Assembly: GCA_030268105.1 (NCBI GenBank) | Contig: BSDZ01000027.1 | Location: 1,207,501-1,271,500 of the forward strand | Direction of reading: 5' to 3' | Source of the DNA: Volvox africanus | Lineage: Eukaryota > Chlorophyta > Chlorophyceae > Chlamydomonadales > Volvocaceae | DNA: 64,000 nucleotides | Shown: one piece after another, positions 1 to 12,622 of the stretch | Numbering within the stretch: the first letter of the stretch is position 1 | Layout: the number at the start of each line of letters is the position of its first letter | Made by a program: the position numbers and the translations under genes | Notes under the pieces: generated by a model | Told to the model about the DNA's origin: nothing | Database searches by the model: none | The model's input: only the letters and a program-made list of their open reading frames with translations

Positions 1-794
1 GAAGCGTTTGAAGCACAGAAGCAATCTTTCCGTTGCGTCTGGGGCCGGTAAAATTTTGCATTTTATTTATAACTATACGTAAGTGCTGGTGTCTGGCGCC
101 TACTTTGGTTTGAAGCTTGCTTCTCCTCTTTTGAGACGCAATAGTTACCTCAGACAGACAGAAACTACCCCCACACAATTACTGTCTTTCAACCAAACAG
201 TGTCGCAATGAAGCACACTAAGCACATGCACAATTCGGTCCGGAACGTTTGGGGTTTTTTTATGTTTGTGTATATGTGTGTGTTTGTTTGAGAGGGGGAG
301 AGAGGGAGAGAGAGAGAGAGGGAGAGAGGGAGAGAGGGAGAGAGGGAGAGGGGGAGAGAGGGAGAGAGGGAGAGAGGGAGAGAGGGAGAGGGGGAGAGAG
401 GGAGAGAGGGAGAGGGGGAGAGAGGGAGAGAGGGAGAGGGGGAGAGAGGGAGAGAGGGAGAGAGGGAGAGAGGGAGAGAGGGAGAGAGGGAGAGAGGGAG
501 AGAGGGAGAGGGGGAGAGAGGGAGAGAGGGAGAGGGGGAGAGAGGGAGAGAGGGAGAGAGGGAGAGAGGGAGAGAGGGAGAGGGGGAGAGAGGGAGAGAG
601 GGAGAGGGGGAGAGAGGGAGAGAGGGAGAGGGGGAGAGAGGGAGAGAGGGAGAGAGGGAGAGAGGGAGAGGGGGAGAGAGGGAGAGGGGGAGAGAGGGAG
701 AGAGGGAGAGAGCGAGCTTTACATGTATACCTTGGTTTGTGTAATGTGCATTCGTGTATGTTGCATGTTGCTCTTGTGTTTCATACGCATACAG
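1..794. other. Upstream intronic or unassigned sequence
   Basis: No exon can be supported here. The stretch leads into the first PLAT exon at 795 through an AG acceptor, so at least its right part should be intron of the PLAT-repeat gene. Bases 1-47 read open in one frame and end at a GT, but the translation does not look like the segment expected before a PLAT domain, so it was not called. The right half is a GA-rich simple repeat listed separately. Confidence 0.4.
288..713. repeat. GA-rich polypurine simple repeat
   Basis: About 425 bp of purines on the plus strand, built from GAGAGGGA and GAGAGGGG units in irregular alternation. It lies just upstream of the 795 exon and reads open in several frames as Arg/Glu/Gly repeats, which are not real genes. 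Such mirror-repeat purine tracts can form triplex DNA (established knowledge); function here is unknown. Confidence 0.95.
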
Positions 795-3700
795 GTGGTG
801 GTTCGCACTTCAGACCTCCCTGGAGCTGGCACTGACGCCAACGTATACTGCGAGCTGCGCGGCACCCGGGGCAATTCCACCCGCCACCCGCTCAACAACC
901 GGGCAATCAACTGCTTTGAGAGGGGCCAGGTGCGTGTGTTCGTATTGGTCTTGGGGATGGGTGAATTGTGTGGACGTTAATAACACAGGTTTGGGGGGAG
1001 AGGGTAATTATGCCCGGCCGGGAAATTACCCGGACGTTGCGACACGTCATGATGAAAACGAACTACGCTTTGATACCCCCCAATCTAATACGCAACGCCA
1101 ACCCCAACCCACTCCCCGACGCTGTACCCGGTGTAATCCAGGCTGACGTGTTCGAGGTGAAGGCTGAGGACCTCGGAGGTCTGCGGGAGATGTTGATCGG
1201 CCACGACAACACGGGTATTGGGCCCGGATGGCACCTGGAGCAGGTGGAGGTGACGGACCCCGCAACCAATCAGGTGAGTCGCTGTAAATCGGGTAATCTT
1301 ATCCTGACTTCGTCCATGTACAAATATATTCTTACCGATTCTATACCGATTCTATCACTACTGCCGAAGTTGAAATTAAAGCTGGAAATTTTGCTGTTCG
1401 CAGTTGCTGTTTCTCTTAAAGGAATTTGAACCCTGACCTCTCTGTACTCTCTGAAGCCGTGACTCGTGAACTGACTCTGACCACTGACACTGCTTACCGC
1501 GTTTACTCCCTAAGCTGGACGCCGTCCTCCACCATCGCGGATAGTCATATTTTATAGCAACATCTCCACAGTGGCATCAGTTCTCGTTTATCCGTCGTCC
1601 CCCTAACACCCCCTACATGCCCACCCCGGTACCCGGCAATCTGACTGTCCTGGGTTGTCCGGATTGCGATGCCGGCGGGCCTGTGTGTTACCCACCACCA
1701 GACCTGGTTCTTCGATTGCAACCAATGGCTGGACACGAAAGAGGGCGACGGCCGAACAGAGAGGTTGCTGCCGGCCTCGTTGCAGGCAAGTGATGCTATA
1801 CAGCGATGAGGGGTGGGGCGTGGGGGCCCGAAGAGGAGGGAGGTAGATATTGAGGGGAGGCAAAAGCACAGGGATGCATGTGAAGGGTGGGACGAGGAGA
1901 CGGGGGAGAGTCAGTCAACGGATCGTGTTGCCTTGTCGCTGCTGCCTTTTGGTTCGCTGTTCTCTTGTGTGTTGTGTGCGCGACCAGGGTTCCTCGCCAC
2001 ATAAAAGTAAGATGGTAGTGAGGGAGCGTAAAAAAGCGTAAGAGGGCGTAAGAGGGCGTAAGAGGGCGTAAGAGGGCGTAAGACGGCGCCAATAGTAAAC
2101 AAGTAGTGGTGCAAAGCACTCGGTCCAGCTTAGAAGCATAATTTCTGAGATAAATGAATTGGTTTATGTGTGCATATTGTGTGTGTATTTCGTTACGTAC
2201 AGAACCCCCGCAACAACCGCGTGACGTACAAGCTCCGAGTCAAAACCAGTGACCGCCCGGGGGCGGGGACGGACGCCAACGTCTACATCGACCTGCGAGG
2301 CGACTTGGGATCCACGGGTAAGAGAGCGGGTTTCGGGGTTTAGGTGGTGCGTGATGTATTGGTGCGTGATATTTGACCGCAGGCGCAGCGGGGAAGCGGG
2401 GAGGCGGGGAAACGGGGAAGCGGGGAAGCGGGGAAGCGGGGAGGCGGGGAAACGGGGAAGCGGGGAAACGGGGAGGCGGGGAGGCGGGGAAACGGGGAAG
2501 CGGGGAAGCGGGGAGGCTGGGTCGATGAAGGGGCCTCTGTTTCGCGCTGCGCCGTAACCCCACGTCTCGCCACATCACCTCATTCCGCCTCCACGGTGTC
2601 GATGTACTCGGGCCTGATGTAGTTTCCGGCCACGTCATCCTTCACCTTCCACCTCTTTATCCCCCCGAGCAGGCAAGACCTTCCTGAAGAACCGCAATCT
2701 GAACAACTTCGAGCGCAACCACGTTGACGACTTCCAGGTCACCGCTCGCAATCTGGGCCCCTTGAGGGAGATGTTGGTGGGACATGACGACACGGGTTTG
2801 GGTCCTTCATGGCATCTGGAATACATCGAGGCCTTCGACAGCGCCACAGGCGTGGTAAGGACTAAGGGGGTGGGGAAGGTGACTTACCTCTTCATGTGCT
2901 CCCGAGTGCTGCTGTTTCCCTCATCATCCTTTCACCCTATCACCCTTTCCCGTCCTGCTGGCTTACAATCAATCCTCTAGACCTGGTATTTCGACTGCAA
3001 CGCCTGGCTGAGCTCCACCGAAGAGGATTGCCGCCTGGAGAGAATCCTTCCGGCCTCATTAGAAAACCCCGCAAGCAAACGAACAAACTACCGGGTACGG
3101 CAACACACGTCTGGGTCAGGGCTGAGGTGCAGAAGGAAGGGAGATGGCTAGATGGCTAGGGGAGGTTGTACGTTATGTGTTGGAGACGATTGGGAGCGAT
3201 AGATACGACATGGGACAGTGGAGGTGGCCGTACGGAGCTGGTGGTGATGGTGTTTGGTTCGTTGGTTGGTTGGAACCATAGTTCCATGTAGCTCCATAGC
3301 TCCCCGAAATACACAACAAGGCCTCTCGTCTCAGGTACGACAAAACACACAGACGCACACACACGTGCCCGAAAAAACCTTCCGCCGATTATGCCTCCAG
3401 GTGCTGGTGGTGACGAGCGACCGCGCCGGTGCTGGCACTGACGCCAACGTCTTCATCGACATCTTTGGACTCAACGGCACCAACACCGGCCGCGTGCTAC
3501 TCAACAAGAAGGGCAACAACTTTGAGCGGGCGCAGTCCGATACGTTCACGGTGGGTGCGTGGAAGGGGGGGGGTGGAGGGGAAATAGAATAAACGAGGCA
3601 TGATACCGCTGGGTGGGTGGAGGGGGGTATATTCTCAAGTATCTCCGAGGTATTTCCGTTTTTGGAATCATGGATGAATTGATATTGGACATGTACGACA

Positions 3701-6700
3701 ATTGCAACCGCATCTACGACAACCACAAACAATGACGACGTGTGTGTTTGTGTGTGTGTGTGCAGATCGCCGGTCGCGATGTAGGGCCCATGAAAAAGAT
3801 CCGCATCGGCCACGATAACTCCGGCATCGGGGCCGCCTGGCACTTAAACCGAGTGGAGGTGACCAACTTGAAGACCGGTGAGCACCGGATTTTCCCGGCG
3901 AACTGCTGGTTCAGCAAGAAGCACGATGACTTTCAGATTGAGCGAGACCTCTACCCGGGTGATGTGCCGGACCTGAACGTGGATTACGTGATTACGGTTG
4001 TGACGAGCGACTTGCCAGGAGCGGGCACGGACGCCAATGTGTATGTGCAAATGTACGGCACGGAAGGCAAGTATACGGGTCCTGGGAACTTTGGGATGGA
4101 CCCTTTTCATGTTTGTGCTGCCGTTTGTTGATTGTTTTTCCTCCTACGTTGTGTTTTTTTTGTGAATTTGTGAATTTGTTATGTTCCTTACATTTTGCCT
4201 ACCAGTTAAAGCTCCACGCACCCCACCTTCCTTCCCTTCCCTTCTTCCCGCAGGTGAAGCGGGGCCCCTGCGACTCGACAACCCAAAGAACAACTTTGAG
4301 GCGGGCGACACCGACACCTTCAACATCCGCGCGCCTGACTGCGGAGACCTGCAGAAGATCCGGTTATATCACGACAACAAGGGTCTCGGAGCTGCGTGGC
4401 ATTGCGAGATCGTCATCGTGAGTGCCAGGCCCTGCCCTGGCCTCCCCCCCACCCTGCCCCCCTCCTTGCCCCTCCCTGCCCCCCACCCTCCCCCCTCCCT
4501 GCCCCCCTCCCTAGCCGGTGATTGCCGCACGTCACGCACACTCTACCGTGCTATTATGTCGCAATGTGCCGTGCCGTACTGTATCGCAGAATATCACACT
4601 GTGGGGCGCCGGTCCTGTCTGGTCTGGTCTGGGCCCTGCTATGCGTATTCAGGGCCCTCAAAAACGGAGATGATCCAAATAAACTAAAACCGCCAAACCC
4701 TCTACCACCCACTTAATCGTGCGCGCCTCCGTTTCTTCACCCTGCTCTGTTCAGTACCCCCCCCTGGAGCGCTGCTCTTGTTTGGCCAGGTGTTGAATGA
4801 CCCATCCGCCCGCCTCATCCAACGCCGAACCTGCCCGCCCGCAGATCACGAATAAGGCCCGGAAACGCACGTGGTTCTTCTACTGTGGGCAGTGGCTGGA
4901 CGCTACTACGGGCCTGGAGCGGATTCTGACGGCCTCCGACACTGATCCACGGGCCTCTCTGGTCAAATACACAGTCACAACACACACCTCCGACATCAAG
5001 GGCGCCGGGACGGACGCCAATGTGTGTATGGAAATGTACGGCACCAAGGGCCGCAGCGGCGTGCGGGAGCTCACAGGCAAGGGCAACTTATTTGAGCGGG
5101 TAAGTACTGGATAAATAACGATTTTTCTTTCTTTTCGTTCATTTCCTGAAGGTACTTTGGACGTCGTTGATAAGCACTTGGAGACGTTTTAGGGTGTATA
5201 TCGACCGAGCTGTCCATTACCGTACAGTACGGAATGGGTTTTGGATTTCGTTTGATTGTAACCACTCTTACCGCCTGGACAGGGGAATGCGGAAAAGCAG
5301 CATAATGCACAGCCGCCTCGCGCACGGCCACGGCTATGACCACCGCCTCGCGCACGGCCACCGCCGCCCCGGCTTTTGATTTTGGGTTTTAGGGTTGCCT
5401 TAGGGGCGCCTTTCATGAAAAAGTGTTAATGCTAGCGATGGAAACACTGTTATCAACGCAGGGCAAGTCGGATACGTTCGTGTACAAGATGCCGGACCTG
5501 GGCGACCTGACGGAGTTGGAGATCTGGCACGACGGAACGGGTTTCGGAGCGGGATGGCACCTGGACTACGTGGAGGTGCACAGCAGCGCCACAGGGAAGG
5601 TACGAAGCAGCGGCTTCTCGTGCATTTGCACGGCTTGGATTTGGCTTTACAGAGCTGGTGGATGTGCCTACAAGGGTGGCCGGGGGACGCGGACGGAGAG
5701 GAGCCGGGTGCCCGGTCCATCACTGAGGCATGGGAAAGGGGTAGGACGGGAATGGATGCCTGCGTGGCCGATCGCATCCTACCAGATCCCAAGGGAGGAC
5801 GACGCAGGAGGAGAGCATGGAAAGAGAGGGGTGTCGTTCGGGGGCGAAATCGCTGCTAAACCCCTTCTCCCCTCCCTCCTTCCCCCACAGCCCCCTCCAT
5901 ACCCTCCTTCCCCCCTCCCCTTCCCCTTCTCCCTCCCCCTCCCAACACCCTCTTCCCCCACAGCCCCCTCCATACCCTCCTTCCCCCTTTCCCTTCCCCT
6001 TCTCCCTCCCCCTCCCAACACCCTCTTCCCCCACAGCCCCCTCCATACCCTCCTTCCCCCTTTCCCTTTCCCCTCCCCCTCCCCCTCCCAACACCCTCTT
6101 CCCCCACAGCCCTGCCCACACCCTCCTTCCCTTCTTCCACTCTCCATCCGCAAATGCCAACCGCAGGTGTACTACTTCCCTTGTGGTCGTTGGCTGGACA
6201 GCAAAGAGGACGACGGAGCCATCCGCCGCCGCCTTCAAGTATCGTACAAGGACCCCCGCTCATTCAAAGCACGGTACCGTGTCAGCGTCACCACCTCCAA
6301 CATCCGAGGTGCCGGCACCGACGCAAATGTATTCATCCAGCTATTCGGAGAGGAGGGAGAGACAGGTCGCATAAAGCTGGACAACCCTGGGAAGTGAGTG
6401 CTGAGTGGGCAACTGGTTAGATAACCTATCAACAAACAACTCTAGCAGCTTCCACGTGACCGTAGTGAGTAGTAGTTCCTTCGGCTTGCTGTTAAGTTAT
6501 TATGCCTCATCAAGTTATCGTGCTTCGTCTTTCTCAGTGCATACGACGGGCACGACGACGATAGGGCCAAGAGGGGTACACCATGTTACTCGTGTAGCTT
6601 GAGCAACATGTGTAATTGTTGTGGTCGGTTGGTCGTGCTGTAGCGTAAACGCATTACTCATTTCCAAAGTATATTTACCTTGACGAAATATTTACATAAT

Positions 6701-9548
6701 GCTAAATCCTTGTTATAATAGCAGGGGTATAATTTATTTATGAAAATTTTACGAAAAGGTGAAAACGATGTAATTTAAAACAAGTGATGAATTAGTGAAA
6801 AAAAGTGAATTAGTAAAACGTACTTGGGCAGTGATATTTTCGCAATTCCCGGGGTTGACCTTTGGTCGGTGTCTTGCAGGAATGATTTCGAGCGTGGCAA
6901 TACGGACGTATTCCTGTTTGAGGACAAGAACGTGGGCAACCTCCGCAAGATCCGTATCGGCCACGACGGCGCCGGTCTGGGTGCTGGCTGGCACCTTCAG
7001 CGAGTGGTGGTGGAAAATCTCACCACGGGCCAGGTGGTGGTCTTCGACGTCAACAAGTGGGTTAGAGCAGTTGGAGGGGTTAAAAGAGCGAAGGCCGCAG
7101 TGGATGCTGAGGGAAGAGAGGGGGGGCCGGGAGGCTGTTGCTGCGGGCTTTAGGGGGAAAGACGATGAGGTGAGAGACCTGACACTGCTGCTGTCAAGAG
7201 CAAGGTGGATTTGTTGGGGAGGGGTGGTTGGTATATGATGGATGGGGGGATGGGGGGATGGGGAAATGGAGAAATGGAGGATGATGGGGGATGGGGGGAT
7301 GATGGGGGGTGGGGAAAGGATGGGGAAGGATGGGGGGAGGGATGGGGGGGAAGGGGGGGGAGGGGGGGACGGGTATACTTAACCCTACCGCCTCGCCCCA
7401 CCCGCCATCTGTCCCAGTTGACTGATACTCCCACCCGTCTACCGCCCCAGCATACCCACACATGTACACATCTCCTCTGCAGCTCTCCTGTTGGCTAACA
7501 GTGGCATCTCGCCTCAACGCCGACCCCCGGTTTCCTCCGATATTAATAAGATTCGTGCTTTGGGTCCATCTGCCGGTAATGTGGGACAAATACTTCATCC
7601 GTTGTATTCAACCCTTATACCCCTTTCCGGGTTTGCGCCTGTCGTTGCGCCTTGCTCCCCTGAACTACTAATGGCAGGTGGTTTGACCGGTCGGAGGATG
7701 ACGGAGCTATCGAGCGGGACCTGTACCCTACTCAGGGCATAGCTCCCGGGGATAACGCAGTAAACTGGCGGCTGGTGGTGGTCACAGGTGGGAAGGGGAG
7801 ATGGGGGAGGAGGAGCTGTATGCGCCCCTCCAACAGACCCCTACGTGAATGGGTAATGCCATAACTCCGAAAGCCTGTCTTTTCTTCCCGTCAATTTGGA
7901 GTATTAAAACCGAACTCCTTGCTGCCGGTGTTGAGGCCTTTCCGAAACCCTAGACAAGAACAGCTTCTCCAGCCCCTCCCGCTCCCCTTCCTCCTCCGCC
8001 CCTTCTGAATGTGTGCATACATAACCCCAAACCCAAACCCAAACCCAACTAAATACACACTGTCCTCTCGCTGCTCTCACCAATTTCTAATAATACCTAC
8101 CGACCCCTCCCCCCCCGGTAAAACAAAAGGCCCTCCCCTCATACACACGCACGCGCCCCATCGCAGCCAACGTGTCCGGTGCCGGAACGGACGCTGACGT
8201 GTTCGTGACGCTGCACGGTGACAAGGCTAATTTCGGTCCCTACACACTGCCGGCGCCCAAGGAAGCCTTTGAGACAGGCTCCACGGACACCTTCAGTCTC
8301 ACCACTCCGGAGCTGGGCGTCATTCAGGCGCTCACAATCGGCCACAACAACAAGGGTTTCGGAGCGGCATGGTGTCTGTCGCGCGTGGAGCTGGAGAACA
8401 TGAACACAGGCGTGTGGCACGTGATGCGTGGGGAAGGGGGCGCCGGGAGACACGGGGAGTTCGGGAAGGGGAGGAAGTGGTGAGCATGCTTGCATGTGTG
8501 TATTTGTGTCTATGTATTTGTGTGTGTGCATGTGACCGAGCCCATAAGGATCACATCCCCCTGCCGGGTCTTCGCTCCAAGTCGTCCTCCTCTAAAAGAC
8601 AACAAACGTTCCCTCACCGAACCCTTGCGCACAATCTGTCGTCTGTTGTCCGTTATCCGTTGGCCCTTTCTCAGTGCCAGGAAAACCTTTATGCCTCCCC
8701 CTCACATATCCCATCCCCCGTTTGTCTGTAATTGGTTCCGCACCTGCCTTCCCGGGTTTACCCCCTCCTCTTCTTCTGCTGCAGGCGAACGCTACATCTT
8801 CAACTTTAACAACGCCTGGCTGGACACCAAGAATGGCACCAGTCGTACAATGGCACCGTCCTCGTACGACAAAAATATGGGAGGATCCAGCGGCCGTGAC
8901 ACCAAGGACGTCCCCACGATGGCCAAGGCGGGCGAGGGCAAGGCCAACTATCGTCTTGAGCTGGCTACGAGTCTGGGCCCTACGGGCGCGATGATGGATG
9001 GCGAAGTGATGGTTGACATTATCGGGTCAGACGACCACACGGGTGAGGTGTTGTGTGTCCATAGGAGTGTGTCTCCAGGACGACGCGTGTGTTGCGTTTT
9101 TGTGACAGGGACGGCCCACCCATCACCGTCATCCGGCCGTCAACAGACCGTCATTCCGGGCTACTCAGCCACCACTTTCTGAACTGTCACCCCGGACCCC
9201 TTTCCTGCTTCGGATTTGTCTTAGGCTGCGAATCCCTTCGGTTCCACAGAACCCACACTCTTTGTTCTCTGGCCACCGGGCCCCGTAAGAACCTTCAAGC
9301 CCTTATCCCTGTTTCGCAACCTGCTCCGAAACCCCTCAGGTCGGCAGCTGCTGGAGATGCCTGCAGAGGGCTTCCAGCCCGCCCGCGTGGAGGAGTTTGG
9401 GCTGGCGGGTCTGCCGATGGTGGGTTCAATGCGGCAGCTGGAGCTGGTCCATGCGGGTAGTCGGCCTTGGGAGGTGCGGTACGTCAAGGTGCACAACGAG
9501 ACCACCGGCGAGAAGGCCGTATTCGTTCCGGACGGGTGAGCGACACAC

Positions 9549-9631
<83 letters not shown>

Positions 9632-12288
9632 TTGCCTTTTTTCCTGCCTAGTTGTAAAATCCTGAATACTAGACACCAACCTATGAATGGGAAGGTCCTA
9701 ACTTTTGATAAAGCTGAGTTGTACCTACCTTGCCTCCTCACTGTTTTCCTCTCCCTCTCTCTCCTTCCCCCGCCCCTCCCCCTTCCGACCCCAAACAGTC
9801 CGCTGTATCCTGGCGTCCCCTCCCTCCTCACCCTCTGGACTCCTCTACCCTGCGACTACCGCGTGGAGGTACAGACCGGAGACACCTTCGGCGCGGGAAC
9901 CAACGCCCGCATCAGCATCAACATTTTCGGAGAAATGGGATCCACAGGTACGACACCGTACAACACGGCGTATGCTGCCACGATACTACACAACACATGC
10001 CACCCTATCATTCGCCACAGCTTCCTCTCAGCCCTCACATATACACCAGTAAATCCCTTCCATGACGCTTTGTCCCCACCTTTCGTCCCTCCCTCGATTT
10101 CTCCCTCCCTCTACCTCTTCACGCCATGATGAACGTCCCTCTCTTCTTATAATATGCTTTTCACGGCATTTGCTTTGAGAAGGCGCGTGCTGGTGTTCCC
10201 CGCCTTGTAGCCTTTCTCCTATGAACCTCCTGCCTCCGGTATCTCGGAACCCGGCAGGTCGTGTGGAGCTCAAGTACGACGGCACGGAGCCGGGCGGGGT
10301 CGGCGTTGGCGGTGCGTGTGGCGATGTGTGCGCTACGAAGCCCTTTCGTCGCAGCGCTCTGGACGTGTTTACGTTGCGCGGATTGCAAGACACGGGGGAT
10401 ATTCGGCAGGTCGAGATCGGCCACGATGACACCGGCGCGGGATCGGGTAGGTCCGGTACTGTTAACAACCGTATGTGAGTGTGTGTGTAAGTATATGTGT
10501 GAGCTTTGGTGTGTAGCTTCGTCTCTCTGCAACACCCCTGTCTGTTCAGCCAGCTGTTCATTATTTTCCGTATGTATGTATGTCTCCAACAGACACATTT
10601 TTGATTTCTCACCCTCTATTGAATTTCAAAGAGTCATCCATCACACGACCCGTACCTCCCCTCCCTATCCTCAGTTACTGTCTTCACATTCTGGGTTCGG
10701 CTGTTAGTTCAGTTGCATTTTCATACCCCTATTTCCTCTCCCCTTCTCTCACCCCCTCCCTTTCCTCCTCCCTCTCCCCCTCCCTCTTTCCCCCGTTCAC
10801 CCCCTCCTCACCCCTTCCCTCACCCCCTCTCAAACCCCTTCCCCCCATCTCCACGTGACCCCTCCCTCTCCCCCTATGCAGCCTGGTTCCTGTCCTGGGT
10901 CCGTGTAACCAACCTGACGACGGGCGCATCCGCATACTTCTTGTGCGATAGCTGGCTGGCTCGCAATAAGGGAGACGGATTCACTCGCCGCCTGCTCACG
11001 GCCATGGTGAGGTGGTGACCGGATGCGCTGCCTGGGTTAACTGTTATCCGCCTAACCATCCGGCACGTTTCATCCAGCCCAGCCCAGCCCGGCCCGGTCC
11101 GGTCCGTAGAAATTCCCTTTCTCCCTCTCTCCCCCTCTCTCTCCCTCTCTCTCCCTCTCTCTCTCTCTCTCTCAACCCCCCTCTTTCTCAACCCCCTTCT
11201 CTCTCACCCCCCCTCTCTTTGTCTTTTTCTCTTTTTTTCTCTGCCACTCTACTGCTGTCCTTCCCTTCCCCCTACTCTTTCCCCTCCCCCTTGCTCCCCG
11301 CTCCCTTTCTCTTTTTTCCCGTTACCCGTTACCCTTTACCTCAACTGAACGAACCTTCAGAGCAGTGTGGATCCCACTCAACCCAACGCCGGGACGTTGG
11401 CGGACGGCACTGCCACCGCCCACGTGACGGTGTCGCCGCGAGAGGGTCCACCCTTGGGCCTTATGCCTTTGCACGACCCGCTGGACCCCGCCGCCGCCGC
11501 GGGTCTTGCCCGCAAGCTGGGGGGTGGCGGTGTGGGCGGGTCGGGCTATAAGATTACGTTGCATACCAGCAACACGTGTATGGCAGGCACAGGTGCCGGA
11601 GTATTCTTTGAGCTGATCGGGGACTACGGCTCATCGGGTAAGAAACAACACGTGTGTGTATGTGTATATATAATCTACACTTGAACTTGCGTACGTATGT
11701 GTGTGTGTATATGTGTACATCTGCCTGTTGGAGGTAGGAAGGGGACAGCAGCTGGGGGTTGCGTGCGGCGTCTCCGGCTCATATCTTCTCTCTCCTTTTA
11801 ACGCGACGATATCCAGCGACCGTAGCTCTGCTCTCTTCCCCGTTCGCGCCGACTCTCTTGGGAGCCCCTTCCCATACGTCGTTACCCCCGGGCCCTTCAA
11901 ATATATACATACATATACATGTATATATATACACACACATACACATATTATATATGTATTTATTTATTTATACACACATGCAGGCACGGTGATGGTTCAG
12001 GCCACCCCGCAGCAGTTCAGTCGTGGCGCTTCCGACAGCTTCATCTACCCCCGCCTGCCCTTCCTCGGCGAGCTGCTCCAACTGCGTGTGGGAACCACTG
12101 GCGCGGGCTGCTTCGCGACCTGGCACCTGCGTCAGGCGGAGGTGGTGCATCTGGCCACCGGGGCACGTTACGTATTCAACTGCCACAACTGGATCGACAA
12201 GAAAGTTAACTGGCAGAGGGTACTGGTGGCGACGGCGGCGCCGCCGGTGGCGGTGACTGTGGGAACCTCAATTGGCGGTAGGTACTGA
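795..12288 (+). CDS. PLAT/LH2 multi-repeat protein, LOXHD1-like (5' truncated)
   Basis: C-terminal ~1,345 residues of a protein made of about ten PLAT (LH2) domains, beta-sandwich modules that bind lipids or membrane partners. Exons, all phase-consistent: 795-929, 1142-1273, 1702-1785, 2203-2317, 2673-2854, 2981-3094, 3401-3550, 3766-4078, 4254-4417, 4845-5099, 5462-5599, 6167-6393, 6880-7056, 7678-7787, 8167-8409, 8785-9042, 9340-9535, 9799-9947, 10258-10446, 10882-11006, 11361-11637, 11984-12288 (TGA). Each domain repeats the marks [11 protein letters not shown], a G..G.TG turn, FERG..D.F, IGHDN.G.GAAWHL and F.C..WLD. The eighth and tenth domains are degenerate. Tandem PLAT proteins include LOXHD1 of hair-cell stereocilia; a role at the ciliary membrane is inference. 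The ends of the 3766 and 8167 exons are the least certain, with GC donors or weak GT donors. The true start lies left of the window. Confidence 0.88.
2035..2090. repeat. 10-bp tandem repeat
   Basis: About five copies of AGAGGGCGTA in tandem in a PLAT-gene intron, ending in a variant copy. Confidence 0.9.
2385..2520. repeat. G-rich minisatellite (GGGGAAGC/GGGGAGGC units)
   Basis: Alternating 8-9 bp units of GGGGAAGC, GGGGAGGC and GGGGAAAC in a PLAT-gene intron. Runs of four G at regular spacing could fold as a G-quadruplex in the transcript (inference). Confidence 0.9.
5313..5362. repeat. 30-bp tandem duplication
   Basis: A 19-20 bp block beginning CCGCCTCGCGCACGG occurs at 5313 and again at 5343, within the intron before the 5462 exon. 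Confidence 0.85.
5876..6120. repeat. ~73-bp pyrimidine minisatellite with embedded CAG
   Basis: Four copies of a pyrimidine-rich unit of about 72-74 bp. Each carries CTTCCCCCACAG near 5879, 5952, 6024 and 6098, so each unit looks like a complete 3' splice site. The real acceptor of the next exon is at 6166/6167. Confidence 0.9.
7235..7372. repeat. G-rich imperfect repeat (GGGGATGG)
   Basis: Purine- and G-rich low-complexity tract in the intron between the exons ending 7056 and starting 7678. Confidence 0.85.
9548..9628. repeat. (GA)n microsatellite
   Basis: About 80 bp of GA dinucleotides in the intron just after the PLAT exon that ends at 9535. Confidence 0.97.
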
Positions 12289-12462
12289 GGGTGCTGAGAC
12301 GAGAAGGGCCTCGGGGGCTTGAGATGTTGGGAGGAGGCCGCGGCGCAAATGTGCAATCCAGTCAAATTAGAACTGGGTTTTTCGGCACCTTGCTTGTGTT
12401 GGGATGGAAAGATTGGAAAATGGAGGCTTGGAAGACGAGGAAGGTCTCCGCCGATGCCTGTA

Positions 12463-12467
12463 TGTAA
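12463..12467 (+). terminator. Candidate TGTAA poly(A) signal
   Basis: First TGTAA after the PLAT-gene stop at 12288. TGTAA is the usual green-algal nuclear poly(A) signal; another copy lies near 13691, so the used site is not settled. Confidence 0.3.
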
Positions 12468-12554
12468 AACCGATGCGGGGCGCAGCGGCAGCGTCGAGGT
12501 CGGTCAATGAGGTCGGGCGAGTGGAGTGAGATTGGATAGAGACGACTCTGAATA

Positions 12555-12566
12555 CATATACATATA

Positions 12567-12617
<51 letters not shown>

Positions 12618-12622
12618 GTGCG
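12555..12622. repeat. (TGTATG)n microsatellite
   Basis: Hexamer tandem array in the PLAT-gene 3' flank. Confidence 0.95.

Noticed and set aside
1..47. Possible exon ending before a GT at 48
   Set aside because: Its translation does not fit the segment that should precede a PLAT domain.
249..980. Long open frames of Arg/Glu/Gly repeats
   Set aside because: They are translations of the GA simple repeat running into the first PLAT exon; no start context or family.
2035..2090. Possible CRISPR-like regular repeat
   Set aside because: The 10-bp units are directly adjacent with no spacers, and the window is eukaryotic.
5376..5398. Telomere-like TTTTAGGG
   Set aside because: A single copy beside similar T/G-rich text; no tandem array. 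Similar single hits near 13590, 27625 and 35672 are equally weak.
5720..6263. Minus-strand Gly/Glu-rich open frames
   Set aside because: Shadows of the pyrimidine minisatellite in a PLAT intron.
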